64,000 nucleotides of DNA. It comes from Catellatospora sp. KI3 (lineage in GTDB: Bacteria > Actinomycetota > Actinomycetes > Mycobacteriales > Micromonosporaceae). Where the stretch lies: assembly GCF_029948125.1 (NCBI RefSeq), contig NZ_JASAMB010000010.1:124001-188000 (forward strand), written 5' to 3'. The notes under the pieces are model-generated. The model was not told the origin of the DNA and ran no database searches. It was given only the letters and a program-made list of their open reading frames with translations. The stretch's first letter is position 1. Every line of letters begins with the position of its first letter. The position numbers were made by a program, and so were the translations under genes. Of this stretch, positions 1 to 9,288 are shown one piece after another.

Positions 1-1118
1 CCACGTACGCCCTCGCCCTGCGCGACCAGCAGCAGCTCGCCGACGTCGACTGGCGCCGCGTCGTCGTCGACGAGGCACAGGCGATCAAGAACGCCGCGGC
101 CAAGCAGTCCCGCGCCATCCGCGCCCTGCCCGCCGCCCGCCGCATCGCCCTCACCGGCACCCCCGTCGAGAACCGGCTCGCCGACCTCCACTCGATCATG
201 GAATTCGCCAGCCCCGGCCTGCTCGGCGGCCCCGAAACGTTCAAGAAGCGCTTCGCCACCCCGATCGAGCGCGACGGCGACACCGCCACCGCCGCCCGGC
301 TGCGCCAGGTCACCGGCGCGTTCATGCTGCGCCGCCTCAAGACCGACCCGGCGATCATCTCCGACCTGCCCGACAAGTTCGAGATGAAGGTCGTCTGCAA
401 CCTCACCCGCGAACAGGCCTCGCTCTACCAGGCCGTACTCGACGACATGCTGCGCCAGGTCGAGCACGCCACCGGCATCGACCGCCGCGGCCTCATCCTG
501 GCCACCCTCACCAAGCTGAAGCAGGTCTGCAACCACCCCGCCCAGCTGCTCAAGGACGGCTCCCGCGTCGCGGGGCGCTCCGGCAAGGTCGCCCGGGTCG
601 AGGAGCTCTGCGAGGAGGTGCTCGCGGCGGGGGAGAAGGTGCTGCTGTTCACCCAGTTCGCCGAGTTCGGCACCATGCTCGCCGAGCACCTGGCCGCGAA
701 GTTCGACCAGCCGGTCCCGTTCCTGCACGGCGGCGTACCCAAGAAGGCCCGCGACGCCATGGTCGCCTCGTTCCAGCAGCCCGGCGGCCCGAGCATGTTC
801 ATCCTGTCGCTGAAGGCGGGCGGCGTCGGGCTGAACCTCACCGCCGCCAACCACGTCATCCACGTCGACCGCTGGTGGAACCCGGCCGTCGAGGACCAGG
901 CCACCGACCGGGCGTTCCGCATCGGGCAGCGCCGCGACGTGCAGGTACGCAAACTGCTGTGCGCGGGCACCCTGGAGGAGCGCATCGACGAGGTGCTGGA
1001 GCAGAAGAAGGCCCTCGCCGAGGCGACCGTCGGCACCGGCGAGGCCTGGCTGACCGAGCTGTCCACCCAGGCCCTGCGCGACCTCGTCGCGCTCGACCGC
1101 GACACCGTCGTCGAGTAG
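1..1118 (+). CDS. SNF2/RapA-family DEAD-like helicase, C-terminal part (5' end outside window)
   Basis: The reading frame is open from base 3 with no start inside the window, so only the last ~372 codons are seen. Visible SNF2 motifs in order: a DEAQ motif II (VVVDEAQAIKN), motif III (ALTGTPVEN), the second RecA domain (LLFTQF, FLHGG), motif V (LSLKAGGVGLNL) and motif VI (DQATDRAFRIGQ). The product would be an ATP-driven DNA translocase. It is followed after 10 nt by a SWIM zinc-finger gene, an arrangement common in actinobacteria and suggesting a joint DNA transaction role. In SNF2 proteins of this type the missing N-terminal part usually carries the Walker A motif and an accessory domain; that cannot be checked here. 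Confidence 0.93.
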   Translation, partial: TYALALRDQQQLADVDWRRVVVDEAQAIKNAAAKQSRAIRALPAARRIALTGTPVENRLADLHSIMEFASPGLLGGPETFKKRFATPIERDGDTATAARLRQVTGAFMLRRLKTDPAIISDLPDKFEMKVVCNLTREQASLYQAVLDDMLRQVEHATGIDRRGLILATLTKLKQVCNHPAQLLKDGSRVAGRSGKVARVEELCEEVLAAGEKVLLFTQFAEFGTMLAEHLAAKFDQPVPFLHGGVPKKARDAMVASFQQPGGPSMFILSLKAGGVGLNLTAANHVIHVDRWWNPAVEDQATDRAFRIGQRRDVQVRKLLCAGTLEERIDEVLEQKKALAEATVGTGEAWLTELSTQALRDLVALDRDTVVE

Positions 1119-1128
1119 GAGGACCCGC

Positions 1129-1959
1129 ATGCCCCGCCGCCCGACCACCGCCGCCGACATCTGGGAGAACTTCCCGGCGGCCAAGCCGCGGCTGCCCGCC
1201 GACGGGATCAGAGCCGTCAGCCGGCGCGGCGCCATCGCCACCACCTGGTGGTCGCGCCGGTTCCTCGCCGCGATCGAGTCGCCGCAGACCAGCGGCAGGC
1301 TCACCCGCGGCCGCTCGTACGCCCGAACCGGCCAGGTTCTGTCCCTGGCCATCACCGCGGGCAAGGTCACCGCGCCCGTGCAGGGCTCCCGGCAGCAGCC
1401 GTACGACGTCGTCCTGTCCGTGCCCGTCTTCCGCCCCGCCGACTGGAAGCGCATCGTCGCGGCCCTGGCCGGGCAGGCCGCGTTCAGCGCCGCGCTGCTC
1501 GCCGGCCAGATGCCCCAGGACATCGAGGAGGTACTGGACGACCTCGGGATCTCGCTGTTCCCGACGCCGAGGCAGCTCAAGAACGAATGCTCGTGCCCGG
1601 ACTGGGGCAACCCGTGCAAGCACGCCGCCGCGGTCTGCTACCTGCTGGCCGAGCGCTTCGACGCCGACCCGTTCGCCATCCTCGCGCTGCGGGGCATGGC
1701 CCGCGAACCCCTGCTGGCCGCGATCAGGGCCCACCGCGAGCGGAGCACGGGAGGCGGCACGGCCGCAGCGCCCGCCGCCGACGAACTGAGCGGCTTCTGG
1801 GACGCGGGCCCGCTGCCGCCGCTACCGCCACCGGGGGAGGGCGCCGCGGTCGGCGTGCTGGACAGGCTCGGCCCGACCGGCGTCACGGTCCGCGGCCGCG
1901 ACCTGGCCGAACTGCTGGCCCCCGCGTACGAGGCGATGACTCTGCGCCCCGGCCGGTAG
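1129..1959 (+). CDS. SWIM zinc finger protein
   Basis: 276 aa, start ATG with GAGG 7 nt upstream, 10 nt after the stop of the SNF2 gene, so the two are probably cotranscribed. The middle holds a SWIM signature, C-S-C then C-K-H (residues ~152-165, CSCPDWGNPCKHAAA), which binds zinc and is thought to mediate DNA or protein contacts. The N-terminal region (ATTWWSRRFLAAIES) is typical of the actinobacterial SNF2-associated SWIM family. The C terminus is Pro/Gly rich and probably flexible. The biochemical role is unknown; association with the helicase is inferred from operon order. Confidence 0.9.
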   Translation: MPRRPTTAADIWENFPAAKPRLPADGIRAVSRRGAIATTWWSRRFLAAIESPQTSGRLTRGRSYARTGQVLSLAITAGKVTAPVQGSRQQPYDVVLSVPVFRPADWKRIVAALAGQAAFSAALLAGQMPQDIEEVLDDLGISLFPTPRQLKNECSCPDWGNPCKHAAAVCYLLAERFDADPFAILALRGMAREPLLAAIRAHRERSTGGGTAAAPAADELSGFWDAGPLPPLPPPGEGAAVGVLDRLGPTGVTVRGRDLAELLAPAYEAMTLRPGR

Positions 1960-1978
1960 CGAGCCGCCACCGGCCGGG
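1948..1978. terminator. Bidirectional hairpin between convergent SWIM and copA genes
   Basis: 10-bp perfect stem, CCCGGCCGGT (1948-1957) with ACCGGCCGGG (1969-1978), 11-nt loop. It overlaps the SWIM stop codon and lies 8 bp beyond the copA stop, so it can serve both strands. There is no U-tract, as is usual in actinobacteria. Confidence 0.65.
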
Positions 1979-1986
1979 AGCGGCGG

Positions 1987-4239
1987 TCAGCCGGCGACGG
2001 GCTGGAAGCCGCGCAGCCGCAGGCTGTTGGAGACGACGAACACCGAGGACAGTGCCATCGCCGCACCGGCGATCATCGGGTTGAGCAGCCCCAGCGCCGC
2101 CAGCGGCAGCGCCGCGACGTTGTAGGCGAACGCCCAGAACAGGTTCGTCTTGATCGTCGCCAGGGTCCGGCGCGACAGCCGGATCGCGTCGACCGCCGCC
2201 ATCAGGTCGCCCCGGACCAGGGTCAGGTCGGCGGCCTCGATCGCGGCATCGGTGCCGGTGCCCATCGCCAGACCGAGGTCGGCCTGGGCCAGCGCGGCGG
2301 CGTCGTTCACGCCGTCGCCGACCATCGCCACGACCTTGCCCTGGTCCTGCAGCCGCTTGACGACGTCGACCTTGCCCGCCGGCAGGACCTCCGCGACCAC
2401 CTCGGTGATGCCGACCTCGGCCGCGATCGCGTGCGCGACGGTGGCGTTGTCTCCGGTCAGCAGCACCGGCGTCAGCCCGAGCGCGCGCAGCCCGGCGACC
2501 GCGGCGGCACTGGTCGGCTTGACCACGTCCGCGACCGCGAACACGGCCCGGGCCTGACCGTCCCAACCGGCGAGCACCGCCGTACGCCCCGCCCGCTCGA
2601 AACCCTGCCGGGCCTCGTCCAGCGCCGCGGGCACGGGCAGCCCGTGCTCGGCCAGCAGCGCCGCCCGGCCCACCACGACAGCCGTGCCGTCGACGGTGCC
2701 GGTGACCCCCAGCCCCTGCGTGTTCGCGAAGCCCTCGACCGCCGGAAGGCCGCCGGCCTCGTCGGCCGCCGCCGCGGCGATCGCCTGGGCGATCGGGTGC
2801 TCAGAGGCGGCCTCGGCCGCCCCGGCCAGCCGCAGCGCCTGCTCCCGGCCGACCCCGTCGGTGGCCACGTCGACCAGCGTCATCCGGCCGGTGGTGACGG
2901 TGCCGGTCTTGTCCAGCACGACCGTGTCCACCTGCCGGGTCGACTCCAGCACCTCCGGGCCCTTGATCAGGATGCCCAGCTGGGCACCCCGGCCGGTGCC
3001 GACCAGCAGCGCCGTCGGCGTGGCCAGGCCCAGCGCGCACGGGCACGCGATGATCAGCACCGCGACCGCGGCGGTGAACGCCGCCGCCACCCCGTTGCCC
3101 GTGCCGAGCCAGAACCCCAGCGTCGCCACGGCCAGCGCGATCACGACCGGCACGAACACCGCCGAGATCCGGTCCGCGAGCCGCTGCACGGCCGCCTTAC
3201 CGGTCTGCGCCTGCTCGACCAGCCGCGCCATCTGCGCCAGCTGCGTGTCCGCGCCCACCCGCGTGGCCCGGACGACCAGGCGGCCGCCGACGTTCACCGT
3301 CGCGCCGGCCACCGCACCGCCGACACCGACCTCGACCGGCACCGACTCGCCGGTCAGCATCGACGCGTCGACCGCCGACGCGCCGTCCTCGACGACACCG
3401 TCGGTGGCGATCTTCTCGCCGGGGCGGACGACGAACCGGTCGCCGACGGCCAGCCCCGTCACCGGGATGCGCTGCTCGCGGCCGTCGCGCAGCACGGTGG
3501 CGTCCTTGGCGCCCAGCTCCAGCAGCGCCCGCAGCGCCGCACCGGCGCGGCGCTTGGACCGGGCCTCGAAGTACCGCCCGGCCAGGATGAACACGGTCAC
3601 GGCGGCGGCGACCTCGAGGTAGATGCTGCCGGTGCCGCCGGAGCGGGAGACCGCGAGGCTGAACGGGTGCGTCATGCCGGGCTCGCCCGCGGTGCCGAAG
3701 AACAGCGCCCACAGCGACCACCCGAACGCGGCCAGGGTGCCGACCGAGATCAGCGTGTCCATGGTGGCCGCGCCGTGGCGCAGGTTCACCCACGCGGCCC
3801 GGTGGAACGGCGCACCGCCGTACACGACGACCGGCGCGGCCAGGGTCAGCGACAGCCACTGCCAGTTGGTGAACTGCCAGGCCGGCACCATCGCCAGCAC
3901 CACCACGGGCAACGCCAGCACCACCGAGGTCCACAGCCTGCGGCGCAGGGCGGACAGCTCGTCGGGTGCGGTCGCCTCGGCCGGTTCGGCCTGCGGCGGG
4001 GCGGGCAGCGCGGCGGTGTAGCCGGTCGCCTCGACGGTGGCGATCAGGTCGTCGGTCGACACCGTGTCGGGGAACGTCACCGACGCCTTCTCGGTGGCGT
4101 AGTTGACGCTGGCCGTGACCCCGTCGATGCGGTTGAGCTTCTTCTCGACGCGGGCGGCGCACGAGGCGCAGGTCATACCGCCGATGGTGAGCTCGATCTG
4201 CCGGGGGGCGCGGGCGAGCCGGATGGTGGGCGTGCTCAT
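1987..4239 (-). CDS. copA: Copper-exporting P1B-1-type ATPase (CopA)
   Basis: 750 aa. An N-terminal HMA domain carries MTCASC (residues 22-27). It is followed by membrane helices, the actuator loop TGES, the transmembrane metal site CPC ([12 protein letters not shown]), the phosphorylation motif DKTGT, the HP motif (SEHP) and the hinge GDGVND. All P1B-1 Cu(I) export hallmarks are present. The start is ATG at 4239 with AGGAGGG just upstream, overlapping by one base the stop of the preceding gene (TGATG), so translation is coupled. It is the last gene of copZ - secreted His-rich protein - copA, driven from a promoter with CsoR-type operators at 5418-5470. Expected role: pumping excess cytosolic Cu(I) outward. 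A longer in-frame extension upstream is rejected because it only shadows the neighbouring gene. Confidence 0.95.
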   Translation of the reverse strand: MSTPTIRLARAPRQIELTIGGMTCASCAARVEKKLNRIDGVTASVNYATEKASVTFPDTVSTDDLIATVEATGYTAALPAPPQAEPAEATAPDELSALRRRLWTSVVLALPVVVLAMVPAWQFTNWQWLSLTLAAPVVVYGGAPFHRAAWVNLRHGAATMDTLISVGTLAAFGWSLWALFFGTAGEPGMTHPFSLAVSRSGGTGSIYLEVAAAVTVFILAGRYFEARSKRRAGAALRALLELGAKDATVLRDGREQRIPVTGLAVGDRFVVRPGEKIATDGVVEDGASAVDASMLTGESVPVEVGVGGAVAGATVNVGGRLVVRATRVGADTQLAQMARLVEQAQTGKAAVQRLADRISAVFVPVVIALAVATLGFWLGTGNGVAAAFTAAVAVLIIACPCALGLATPTALLVGTGRGAQLGILIKGPEVLESTRQVDTVVLDKTGTVTTGRMTLVDVATDGVGREQALRLAGAAEAASEHPIAQAIAAAAADEAGGLPAVEGFANTQGLGVTGTVDGTAVVVGRAALLAEHGLPVPAALDEARQGFERAGRTAVLAGWDGQARAVFAVADVVKPTSAAAVAGLRALGLTPVLLTGDNATVAHAIAAEVGITEVVAEVLPAGKVDVVKRLQDQGKVVAMVGDGVNDAAALAQADLGLAMGTGTDAAIEAADLTLVRGDLMAAVDAIRLSRRTLATIKTNLFWAFAYNVAALPLAALGLLNPMIAGAAMALSSVFVVSNSLRLRGFQPVAG

Positions 4240-5189
4240 CAGTGCCCTCCTGAGTGCCCGTGGCCGCTGGGGCTGGGCACCGGGTCGGTCGGCGCGGTCG
4301 CGACGGCTCCGGCGGCGGCGGTGAACGCGGCGGTGCGCACGACGCCGTCGTGCTGGAAGTCCAGGTAGAGCCGGTAGGTGCCCGCGGAGGGGACCTCGGC
4401 GTGGAAGACGATCCGCGGCCCGGCCTGGGTGCGGCCGTCGCCGGGCGCGCCGTCGGGGTGCACGTGCAGGTACGCCAGGTCGCCGTCGCGCAGCGCCACG
4501 AGGTGCCCGTAGGCGGCCAGGTACGGCTGCAGGTCGGTGACCGGGGCGCCGTCCTTGGCCACACTCAGCGTCAGCTGCGACGAGGTGCCCGGCACCAGGT
4601 CGCCGTCGAGGGTGACCGTGTAGCCGTCGACCGACGCGGTGCGCGCCGGGGAGGGCAGCGACCGCGGCCGGTAGGTCCCGGCGGCGGGGACGTCCACGCC
4701 CAGGGTCAGGCCGCGGCCCAGGGCGGCGGGCTGGAAGTCGGCGAACAGCCGGTACTGCCCGGCGCCCGCGGTGGCCTCGACCGGGATCTGCCACACGCCG
4801 TCCTCACCCAGGGCCGGGTGGACGTGCTGGAAGCCGGCCAGGTCCCGGCGGACCACGATCAGGTGCAGGTCCTTGTCATGGGTGCGGGTGTACGCGGTGA
4901 CCGGTGCGCCGTCGGGGCCGAGGATCTGGAACCGCAGCGGCCGAGCGCGGCTGGTGGACAGCTCGTCGGTCAGCGGCCGCAGCCGGTAGCCGTCCTGGGC
5001 GACCTGGAGCCCGCCGGGGACCTGCGCCTGCGCGGCCGGGGCGGGGTGGGCGCCGTGGCCGCTGGCGGGGGAGTGCTCGGGCTCGTTCGCGGCGGGTGCG
5101 GGGCCGGCGAGTCGGCCGGCCCCGAGCGACGCCGCGAACACCGCGACCAGGCCGAGCCCGTACAGGCTCAGCTTGAGCGGGGTGTTCAT
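4239..5189 (-). CDS. Secreted/anchored His-rich protein with duplicated HVHP domain, copper operon
   Basis: 316 aa. An N-terminal hydrophobic helix (residues ~6-26, [19 protein letters not shown]) acts as signal or anchor and is followed by an AP/H-rich linker. Two similar extracytoplasmic units follow. The first has [22 protein letters not shown] and ends in YRLFADFQP. The second has [18 protein letters not shown] and ends in [11 protein letters not shown]. The C terminus is [11 protein letters not shown]. The shared pattern H-L-x-x-x-R-D plus HVHP plus a YRL-x-x-DFQ strand shows an internal duplication, and the His residues could bind copper outside the membrane. It overlaps copZ by 4 nt (ATGA) and copA by 1 nt. 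I do not recognise an enzymatic function; a periplasm-like copper buffer or donor is inference. Confidence 0.85.
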   Translation of the reverse strand: MNTPLKLSLYGLGLVAVFAASLGAGRLAGPAPAANEPEHSPASGHGAHPAPAAQAQVPGGLQVAQDGYRLRPLTDELSTSRARPLRFQILGPDGAPVTAYTRTHDKDLHLIVVRRDLAGFQHVHPALGEDGVWQIPVEATAGAGQYRLFADFQPAALGRGLTLGVDVPAAGTYRPRSLPSPARTASVDGYTVTLDGDLVPGTSSQLTLSVAKDGAPVTDLQPYLAAYGHLVALRDGDLAYLHVHPDGAPGDGRTQAGPRIVFHAEVPSAGTYRLYLDFQHDGVVRTAAFTAAAGAVATAPTDPVPSPSGHGHSGGH

Positions 5190-5398
5190 GAGTGTGCTCC
5201 GATCAGTTCGTAGCCCGCCTCGTCGACGGCGGCGGCGACCGCGCTCTGCGCGACCGGCTCGCTGCTGGCCACGGTGACCGCACCGGCCGCGAGGTCCACC
5301 TGCACGCCGGTCACGCCGTCGATCTTCCCGATCTCGGTGCTGACCGAGTTGACGCAGTGCCCGCAGGTCATGCCCTTGACGGTGTAGACGGTCTCCAT
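5186..5398 (-). CDS. copZ: CopZ-like copper chaperone (HMA domain)
   Basis: 70 aa, essentially one heavy-metal-associated domain with MTCGHC near the N terminus (residues 9-14) and the usual beta-alpha-beta length. The start is METVYTVKG because GGGAG lies 6 nt upstream; longer in-frame readings run through operator site 1 at 5418-5434 and are rejected. It is the first gene of a three-gene copper operon, overlapping the next gene by ATGA. It probably hands Cu(I) to CopA. It is controlled by two CsoR-type palindromes. Confidence 0.93.
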   Translation of the reverse strand: METVYTVKGMTCGHCVNSVSTEIGKIDGVTGVQVDLAAGAVTVASSEPVAQSAVAAAVDEAGYELIGAHS

Positions 5399-5417
5399 TG
5401 CGACTCCCATCGGAATG

Positions 5418-5470
5418 ATACCCCCTCGGGGTACCTTGAGCCGACCGTAGCATACCCCCCGGGGGTTTAT
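5418..5470 (-). promoter_or_regulatory. copZ promoter with two CsoR-type operators
   Basis: Site 1 (5418-5434) has arms TACCCC and GGGGTA separated by CTC. Site 2 (5452-5470) is ATACCCCCCGGGGGTTTAT. Read on the minus strand, a -10 like TATGCT (5449-5454) overlaps site 2, and site 1 falls in the transcribed leader. The G/C-tract palindrome flanked by TA matches the CsoR operator type. Confidence 0.8.
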
Positions 5471-5500
5471 GCGAATGGCGGCGGTCACATCTTCCGGGTG

Positions 5501-5818
5501 TCAGCCGCGCTTCATGAGTCTGCCGACCGCGGCCATCATCTCGGTGGCCATCTCGTCGGCCCGTCCCTCGGCGGCCCCCTGGTGCATGCAGTGGCGGGCG
5601 TGGCCGTCGAGCAGGCCCAGGCCCACCTTGTCCAGCGCGGCCTGGATCGCCGAGATCTGGGTGAGGACGTCGATGCAGTACCGGTCCTCCTCGACCATCT
5701 TCTCGATGCCGCGCACCTGGCCCTCGATCCGCCGGATGCGCGTGAGCAGCTGCTCCTTGGATGCGGTGTAGCCGCGGGTTGGCGTGGTCGCGGCGGCGTC
5801 GGTATTCGGCGTGGTCAT
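5501..5818 (-). CDS. csoR: CsoR family copper-sensing transcriptional repressor
   Basis: 105 aa, all-helical DUF156/CsoR fold. The Cu(I) ligand triad is complete: C48 (DRYCID), H73 and C77 (HARHC), with the same 25- and 4-residue spacing as the founding CsoR of Mycobacterium tuberculosis. In the apo form it should bind the G/C palindromes flanking it and release them on Cu(I) binding. There is no Shine-Dalgarno; a -10 TATGCT lies 6 nt before the ATG, so the mRNA is probably leaderless. Operator site 3 sits immediately upstream of that -10, implying autoregulation. Confidence 0.95.
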   Translation of the reverse strand: MTTPNTDAAATTPTRGYTASKEQLLTRIRRIEGQVRGIEKMVEEDRYCIDVLTQISAIQAALDKVGLGLLDGHARHCMHQGAAEGRADEMATEMMAAVGRLMKRG

Positions 5819-5824
5819 GCAACC

Positions 5825-5850
5825 AGCATAGCGAAACCCCCAGGGGGTAT
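5825..5850 (-). promoter_or_regulatory. csoR leaderless promoter with operator site 3
   Basis: Minus-strand -10 TATGCT (5825-5830) is 6 nt before the csoR ATG. The palindrome AAACCCCCAGGGGGTAT (5834-5850) covers the spacer just upstream. Confidence 0.7.
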
Positions 5851-5869
5851 GTTACGGTCAGCGGGTCAG

Positions 5870-5940
5870 ATACCCCCAGGGGGTATACTTGAGGCTAGGT
5901 CAGGCACCGAGAACACGCTGGGTGTACCCCCGAGGGGTAC
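5870..5940 (+). promoter_or_regulatory. Promoter of second P-type ATPase with operator sites 4 and 5
   Basis: Site 4 (5870-5886, ATACCCCCAGGGGGTAT) overlaps a strong plus-strand -10 TATACT (5884-5889). Site 5 (5924-5940, GTACCCCCGAGGGGTAC) lies in the leader before the ATG at 5978. The layout mirrors that at copZ: one operator over the -10 and one downstream of it. Confidence 0.8.
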
Positions 5941-5977
5941 GTTCGGGACAAGCCGGTGAGACGGGACTGGGGCAGCC

Positions 5978-8368
5978 ATGACGGACCACCATTCAGGCCA
6001 CGGCCACGCAACCGCACATGTCGCACAGGTCGCCCTCGACCAGTGCTTCTGCGCCACCGAACTGGCCGCCATCGAGCGGTTCCTCACCGGCCGGCCCGGC
6101 ATCGTGGCGGCACACGCCGACCGCACCCGCGCCGTCGTACATGTCTCCTACGACCCGGCCCGCACCGACGCGACGGCCATCGCCCGCCTGCTGACCGGCC
6201 ACGACTACGACTGCCAGTGCACCGAGTGCCCGGCCTCGTGCTGCCAGCCCGGCCACCCCGCCGCCGGCCGACCCGACCAGGCAGCCGCACACGGGGAACA
6301 CGAAGGGCATGACGAACACGAAGGGCACGACGAGCACGCCGGTCACGGCGCCGACATGGCCGACTCCATGCTGCGCCGGTTCGTCGTCAGCGCGCTGCTG
6401 ACCGTCCTCGTCGTCGCGTTCTCGCCGATCGGCGCGGCCCTGGGCCTGCCCGAGCAGCCGCCGTTCGGGCTGACCATGGGCTGGTTCGGGCTCATCCTGG
6501 CCACCCCGGTCGTCTGGTGGGGCGGCTGGCCCTTCATCTCCTCGGCCGCCAGGTCACTGCGCATCGGCGACGTCACGATGATGACCCTCATCGCCGTCGG
6601 CATCCTCGTCGCCTACCTGTACTCCGTCGGCGCGACCCTGCTCGGCGCCCACGACGTGTTCTTCGAAGCCGCCGCGATGCTGACCACCCTGAGCCTGCTC
6701 GGCCACTGGCTGGAGATGCGCTCCCGGTTCGCCACCGGCCGCGCCGTGGCGGCGCTGCTGTCGCTGGCACCGCCGACCGCGATCGTGCGCCGCGACGGCA
6801 CCGACACCGAGATCCCGCTCGACCGGGTCGCCGCGGGCGACGTCATCGTCGTCCGGCCCGGCGCGAAGGTCCCCGTCGACGGCACCGTCACCGACGGGCA
6901 CTCGTACGTCGACGAATCCATGATCACCGGCGAGCCGGTGCCCGTGGCCAAGCAGACCGGCGACGCGGTCGTCGGCGGCACCATCAACACCACCGGCGCG
7001 TTCACGTTCACCGCCACCGCGGTCGGCGCCGACACCGCCCTGGCCCGCATCGTCGCGATGGTCCGCAACGCCCAGGCGTCCAAGGCGCCCGCGCAGCGGC
7101 TGGCCGACACCGCAGGCAGGTACCTCGTGTACGTCGCGCTGGGCGCCGGTGCCCTCACGTTCGCGGCCTGGATGCTGTGGGGCGGGCACGGCGCGGCGTT
7201 CGCGGTGACCGCCGCCGTGTCGGCGATCGTCATCGCCTGCCCCGACGCGCTTGCCCTGGCCACCCCGACCGCCATCACCGTCGGCGTCGGGCAGGGCGCC
7301 CGCGGCGGCGTACTGTTCAAGAACGCCTCCGCCCTGGAAGCCACCGCGGGCGTCGACACGGTCGTGTTCGACAAGACCGGCACCCTGACCGCCGGCAGGC
7401 CGGCCGTCACCGACGTCGTACCGGCCGACGGCTCCGACCGCACCGAGTTGCTGGCCCTGGCCGCCCGCGCCGACCAGCCCTCCCAGCACCCGCTCGCCGC
7501 GGCGATCACCCGTGCCGCCCGCGAGCGCGGGATCACCGTCGCGCCGCCGTCGCGGTTCGACTCGATCCCCGGCCACGGCGTCCAGGCCACCGTCGACGAC
7601 CGGCGGATCCTGCTCGGCAACCTGCGGCTCATGCAGCGCGAAGGCATCCCCGTCGACGGCCTCACCGCCTCGGCGACGGCGCTGTCGGCGGACGGCAAGA
7701 CCGCCGTGTACGTGGCCGCGGACGGTACCGCCCTGGGCGTGGTGGCCGTGGCCGACCCGATCCGCGACTCGGCCGCCGCCGCGATCGCCGCCCTGCGGCA
7801 CGCCGGGGTACGCACCGTCATGCTCACCGGCGACCAGCGCGGCGCCGCCGAGGCCGTCGCCCGGCAGCTGGGCATCGACACGGTCATCGCCGAGGTCCTG
7901 CCGGGGGACAAGGCCGCCCACATCGCCGAGCTGCAGCGGCGGGGCGCGAAGGTCGCGATGGTCGGTGACGGTGTGAACGACGCTCCAGCGCTGGCCCAGG
8001 CCGACATCGGCGTCGCGATCGGGGCGGGCACCGACGTCGCCGTGGAGACCGCTGATGTCGTACTCATCCGCGACGACCCTGCCGACGTCGGGTACGCGCT
8101 GTCCATCGCCCGCGCCGTCCGGATGAAGATCAAGCAGAACCTGTTCTGGGCCGCGATCTACAACCTGCTGGCGATCCCGGTCGCGGCGGGCGTGCTCTAC
8201 CCCAGCCTCGGGCTCCTGCTGCAGCCGCAGTGGGCCGCGCTGCTGATGAGTGCCTCCACCATCATCGTCACCTTCAACGCCCTGCTGCTGCGCCGCCACG
8301 ACCCGGCGCGGCAGCAGCCCGGCAGCGCCGTATCCGCGACCCGCGGGCGGTCACCGGGCACGCCGTGA
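5978..8368 (+). CDS. Heavy-metal P1B ATPase with CPD metal-site motif
   Basis: 796 aa. The N-terminal ~90 residues form an HMA-like but atypical module, with CFC near residue 25 and a Cys cluster ([11 protein letters not shown]). A His/Glu/Asp-rich linker follows (repeated HEGHDEH). Then come membrane helices, the actuator TGEP, the transmembrane motif C421-P-D423 ([12 protein letters not shown]), D465-KTGT, SQHP and [10 protein letters not shown]. All catalytic parts are intact, but the membrane motif is CPD rather than CPC (Cu+), CPH (CopB) or SPC. The start is ATG with GGGG 6 nt upstream. It is divergent from csoR behind two CsoR-type operators, so copper-linked control is likely. Substrate (Cu+, Cu2+ or other) cannot be assigned from sequence alone. 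Confidence 0.93.
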   Translation: MTDHHSGHGHATAHVAQVALDQCFCATELAAIERFLTGRPGIVAAHADRTRAVVHVSYDPARTDATAIARLLTGHDYDCQCTECPASCCQPGHPAAGRPDQAAAHGEHEGHDEHEGHDEHAGHGADMADSMLRRFVVSALLTVLVVAFSPIGAALGLPEQPPFGLTMGWFGLILATPVVWWGGWPFISSAARSLRIGDVTMMTLIAVGILVAYLYSVGATLLGAHDVFFEAAAMLTTLSLLGHWLEMRSRFATGRAVAALLSLAPPTAIVRRDGTDTEIPLDRVAAGDVIVVRPGAKVPVDGTVTDGHSYVDESMITGEPVPVAKQTGDAVVGGTINTTGAFTFTATAVGADTALARIVAMVRNAQASKAPAQRLADTAGRYLVYVALGAGALTFAAWMLWGGHGAAFAVTAAVSAIVIACPDALALATPTAITVGVGQGARGGVLFKNASALEATAGVDTVVFDKTGTLTAGRPAVTDVVPADGSDRTELLALAARADQPSQHPLAAAITRAARERGITVAPPSRFDSIPGHGVQATVDDRRILLGNLRLMQREGIPVDGLTASATALSADGKTAVYVAADGTALGVVAVADPIRDSAAAAIAALRHAGVRTVMLTGDQRGAAEAVARQLGIDTVIAEVLPGDKAAHIAELQRRGAKVAMVGDGVNDAPALAQADIGVAIGAGTDVAVETADVVLIRDDPADVGYALSIARAVRMKIKQNLFWAAIYNLLAIPVAAGVLYPSLGLLLQPQWAALLMSASTIIVTFNALLLRRHDPARQQPGSAVSATRGRSPGTP

Positions 8369-8382
8369 CCTGCTGAGAGAGG

Positions 8383-9168
8383 TCAGGCCTCAGCGATCAC
8401 CAGATAGAAGGTGAAGCCGGCAACGACAGGACCGCTCGCCAGCCGCTCCAGCCATGCCTCGCCGTCGCTCTCCGCGAGCCTGCCCGCCTGTACGGCGCGG
8501 GCCGTGTTGCGCCGAAGCCCCAGGATCTGATCCGCCGTGCCGAAGTCGCGGAACAGCACTGCGATGGGATCGACGGATCGCACCCGCATCCCGGCCTGGA
8601 CGCACAGGCGCGCCAGGTCGCGGCCGATCGTCGTGTTCCGCACCTGACCTGCGACGAAGCCGGCGAAGCGCCGGCTGGTCTCAAGGTCGTCGTCGGAAAC
8701 GGCGAGAGTGTCCCAGTCCGGCTCGGCCATCCCGAACAGTCCGCCCGGACGAAGCACACGGCGGACCTCAGCCATCGCCTTCGCCGGGTCGAGCACGTGC
8801 TGCAGCACACGATCGACTCGGGCGCGGTCGACGCTGGCGTCCTCCAGCGGCAGGTCATGGATGTCGCCCGATCGAAGCTCGACATTCGGGCGGAGAGCCA
8901 GTCGGCGACGCGCCTCGTCCAGCATCCGCGCCTCACGGTCGATACCGACTACCGAGCCCCGCACGCCCACCGCATCTGCCAGTCGGGCAAGGTCGGTCCC
9001 CGGGCCGCAGCCGATGTCCGCCACCGTCTGCCCATGCCGGACATCGAGAGTGGCGACGAATCGCCGCTTGTAATCCAGGCCCACCGCCGTGCCGGCAGCG
9101 GTATCCATGTACGTGATGTTGTCTGGAGCGGTTACCGCCGTCGTGAGCTCACCCATTCGTCCATCCAA
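8383..9168 (-). CDS. Class I SAM-dependent methyltransferase
   Basis: 261 aa. SAM motif I is VADIGCGPGTDL (around residue 52), motif II is VVGIDREARML, and the motif IV/V region has a DLPLEDASVDRARVDRVLQHV stretch and RRVLRPGG, typical of UbiE/Methyltransf_11-type small-molecule methyltransferases. Two close ATG codons (9168 and 9156) are possible starts; neither has an ideal ribosome site, and the longer is given. It is convergent with the upstream ATPase gene. Substrate unknown. The next gene is also a methyltransferase but is not a close copy. Confidence 0.85.
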   Translation of the reverse strand: MDGRMGELTTAVTAPDNITYMDTAAGTAVGLDYKRRFVATLDVRHGQTVADIGCGPGTDLARLADAVGVRGSVVGIDREARMLDEARRRLALRPNVELRSGDIHDLPLEDASVDRARVDRVLQHVLDPAKAMAEVRRVLRPGGLFGMAEPDWDTLAVSDDDLETSRRFAGFVAGQVRNTTIGRDLARLCVQAGMRVRSVDPIAVLFRDFGTADQILGLRRNTARAVQAGRLAESDGEAWLERLASGPVVAGFTFYLVIAEA

Positions 9169-9288
9169 CCGGGAGACGAGCCGCGGTTGGTGAAGATACT
9201 GCGGAGAAACCTCCTCGGCTGCGCGGCTGCCGCCCGCGTGAATGCGGCAGGCGGGCGACCGTCGGTTCGAGGTGGGAGTGCTGCGACG

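Noticed and set aside
2431-4368. Frame opposite copA
   Set aside because: No domain, no ribosome site, covered by a clear P-type ATPase.
8366-8385. Hairpin TGACCT/AGGTCA between the ATPase and methyltransferase genes
   Set aside because: Only a 6-bp stem, too weak to list as a terminator.
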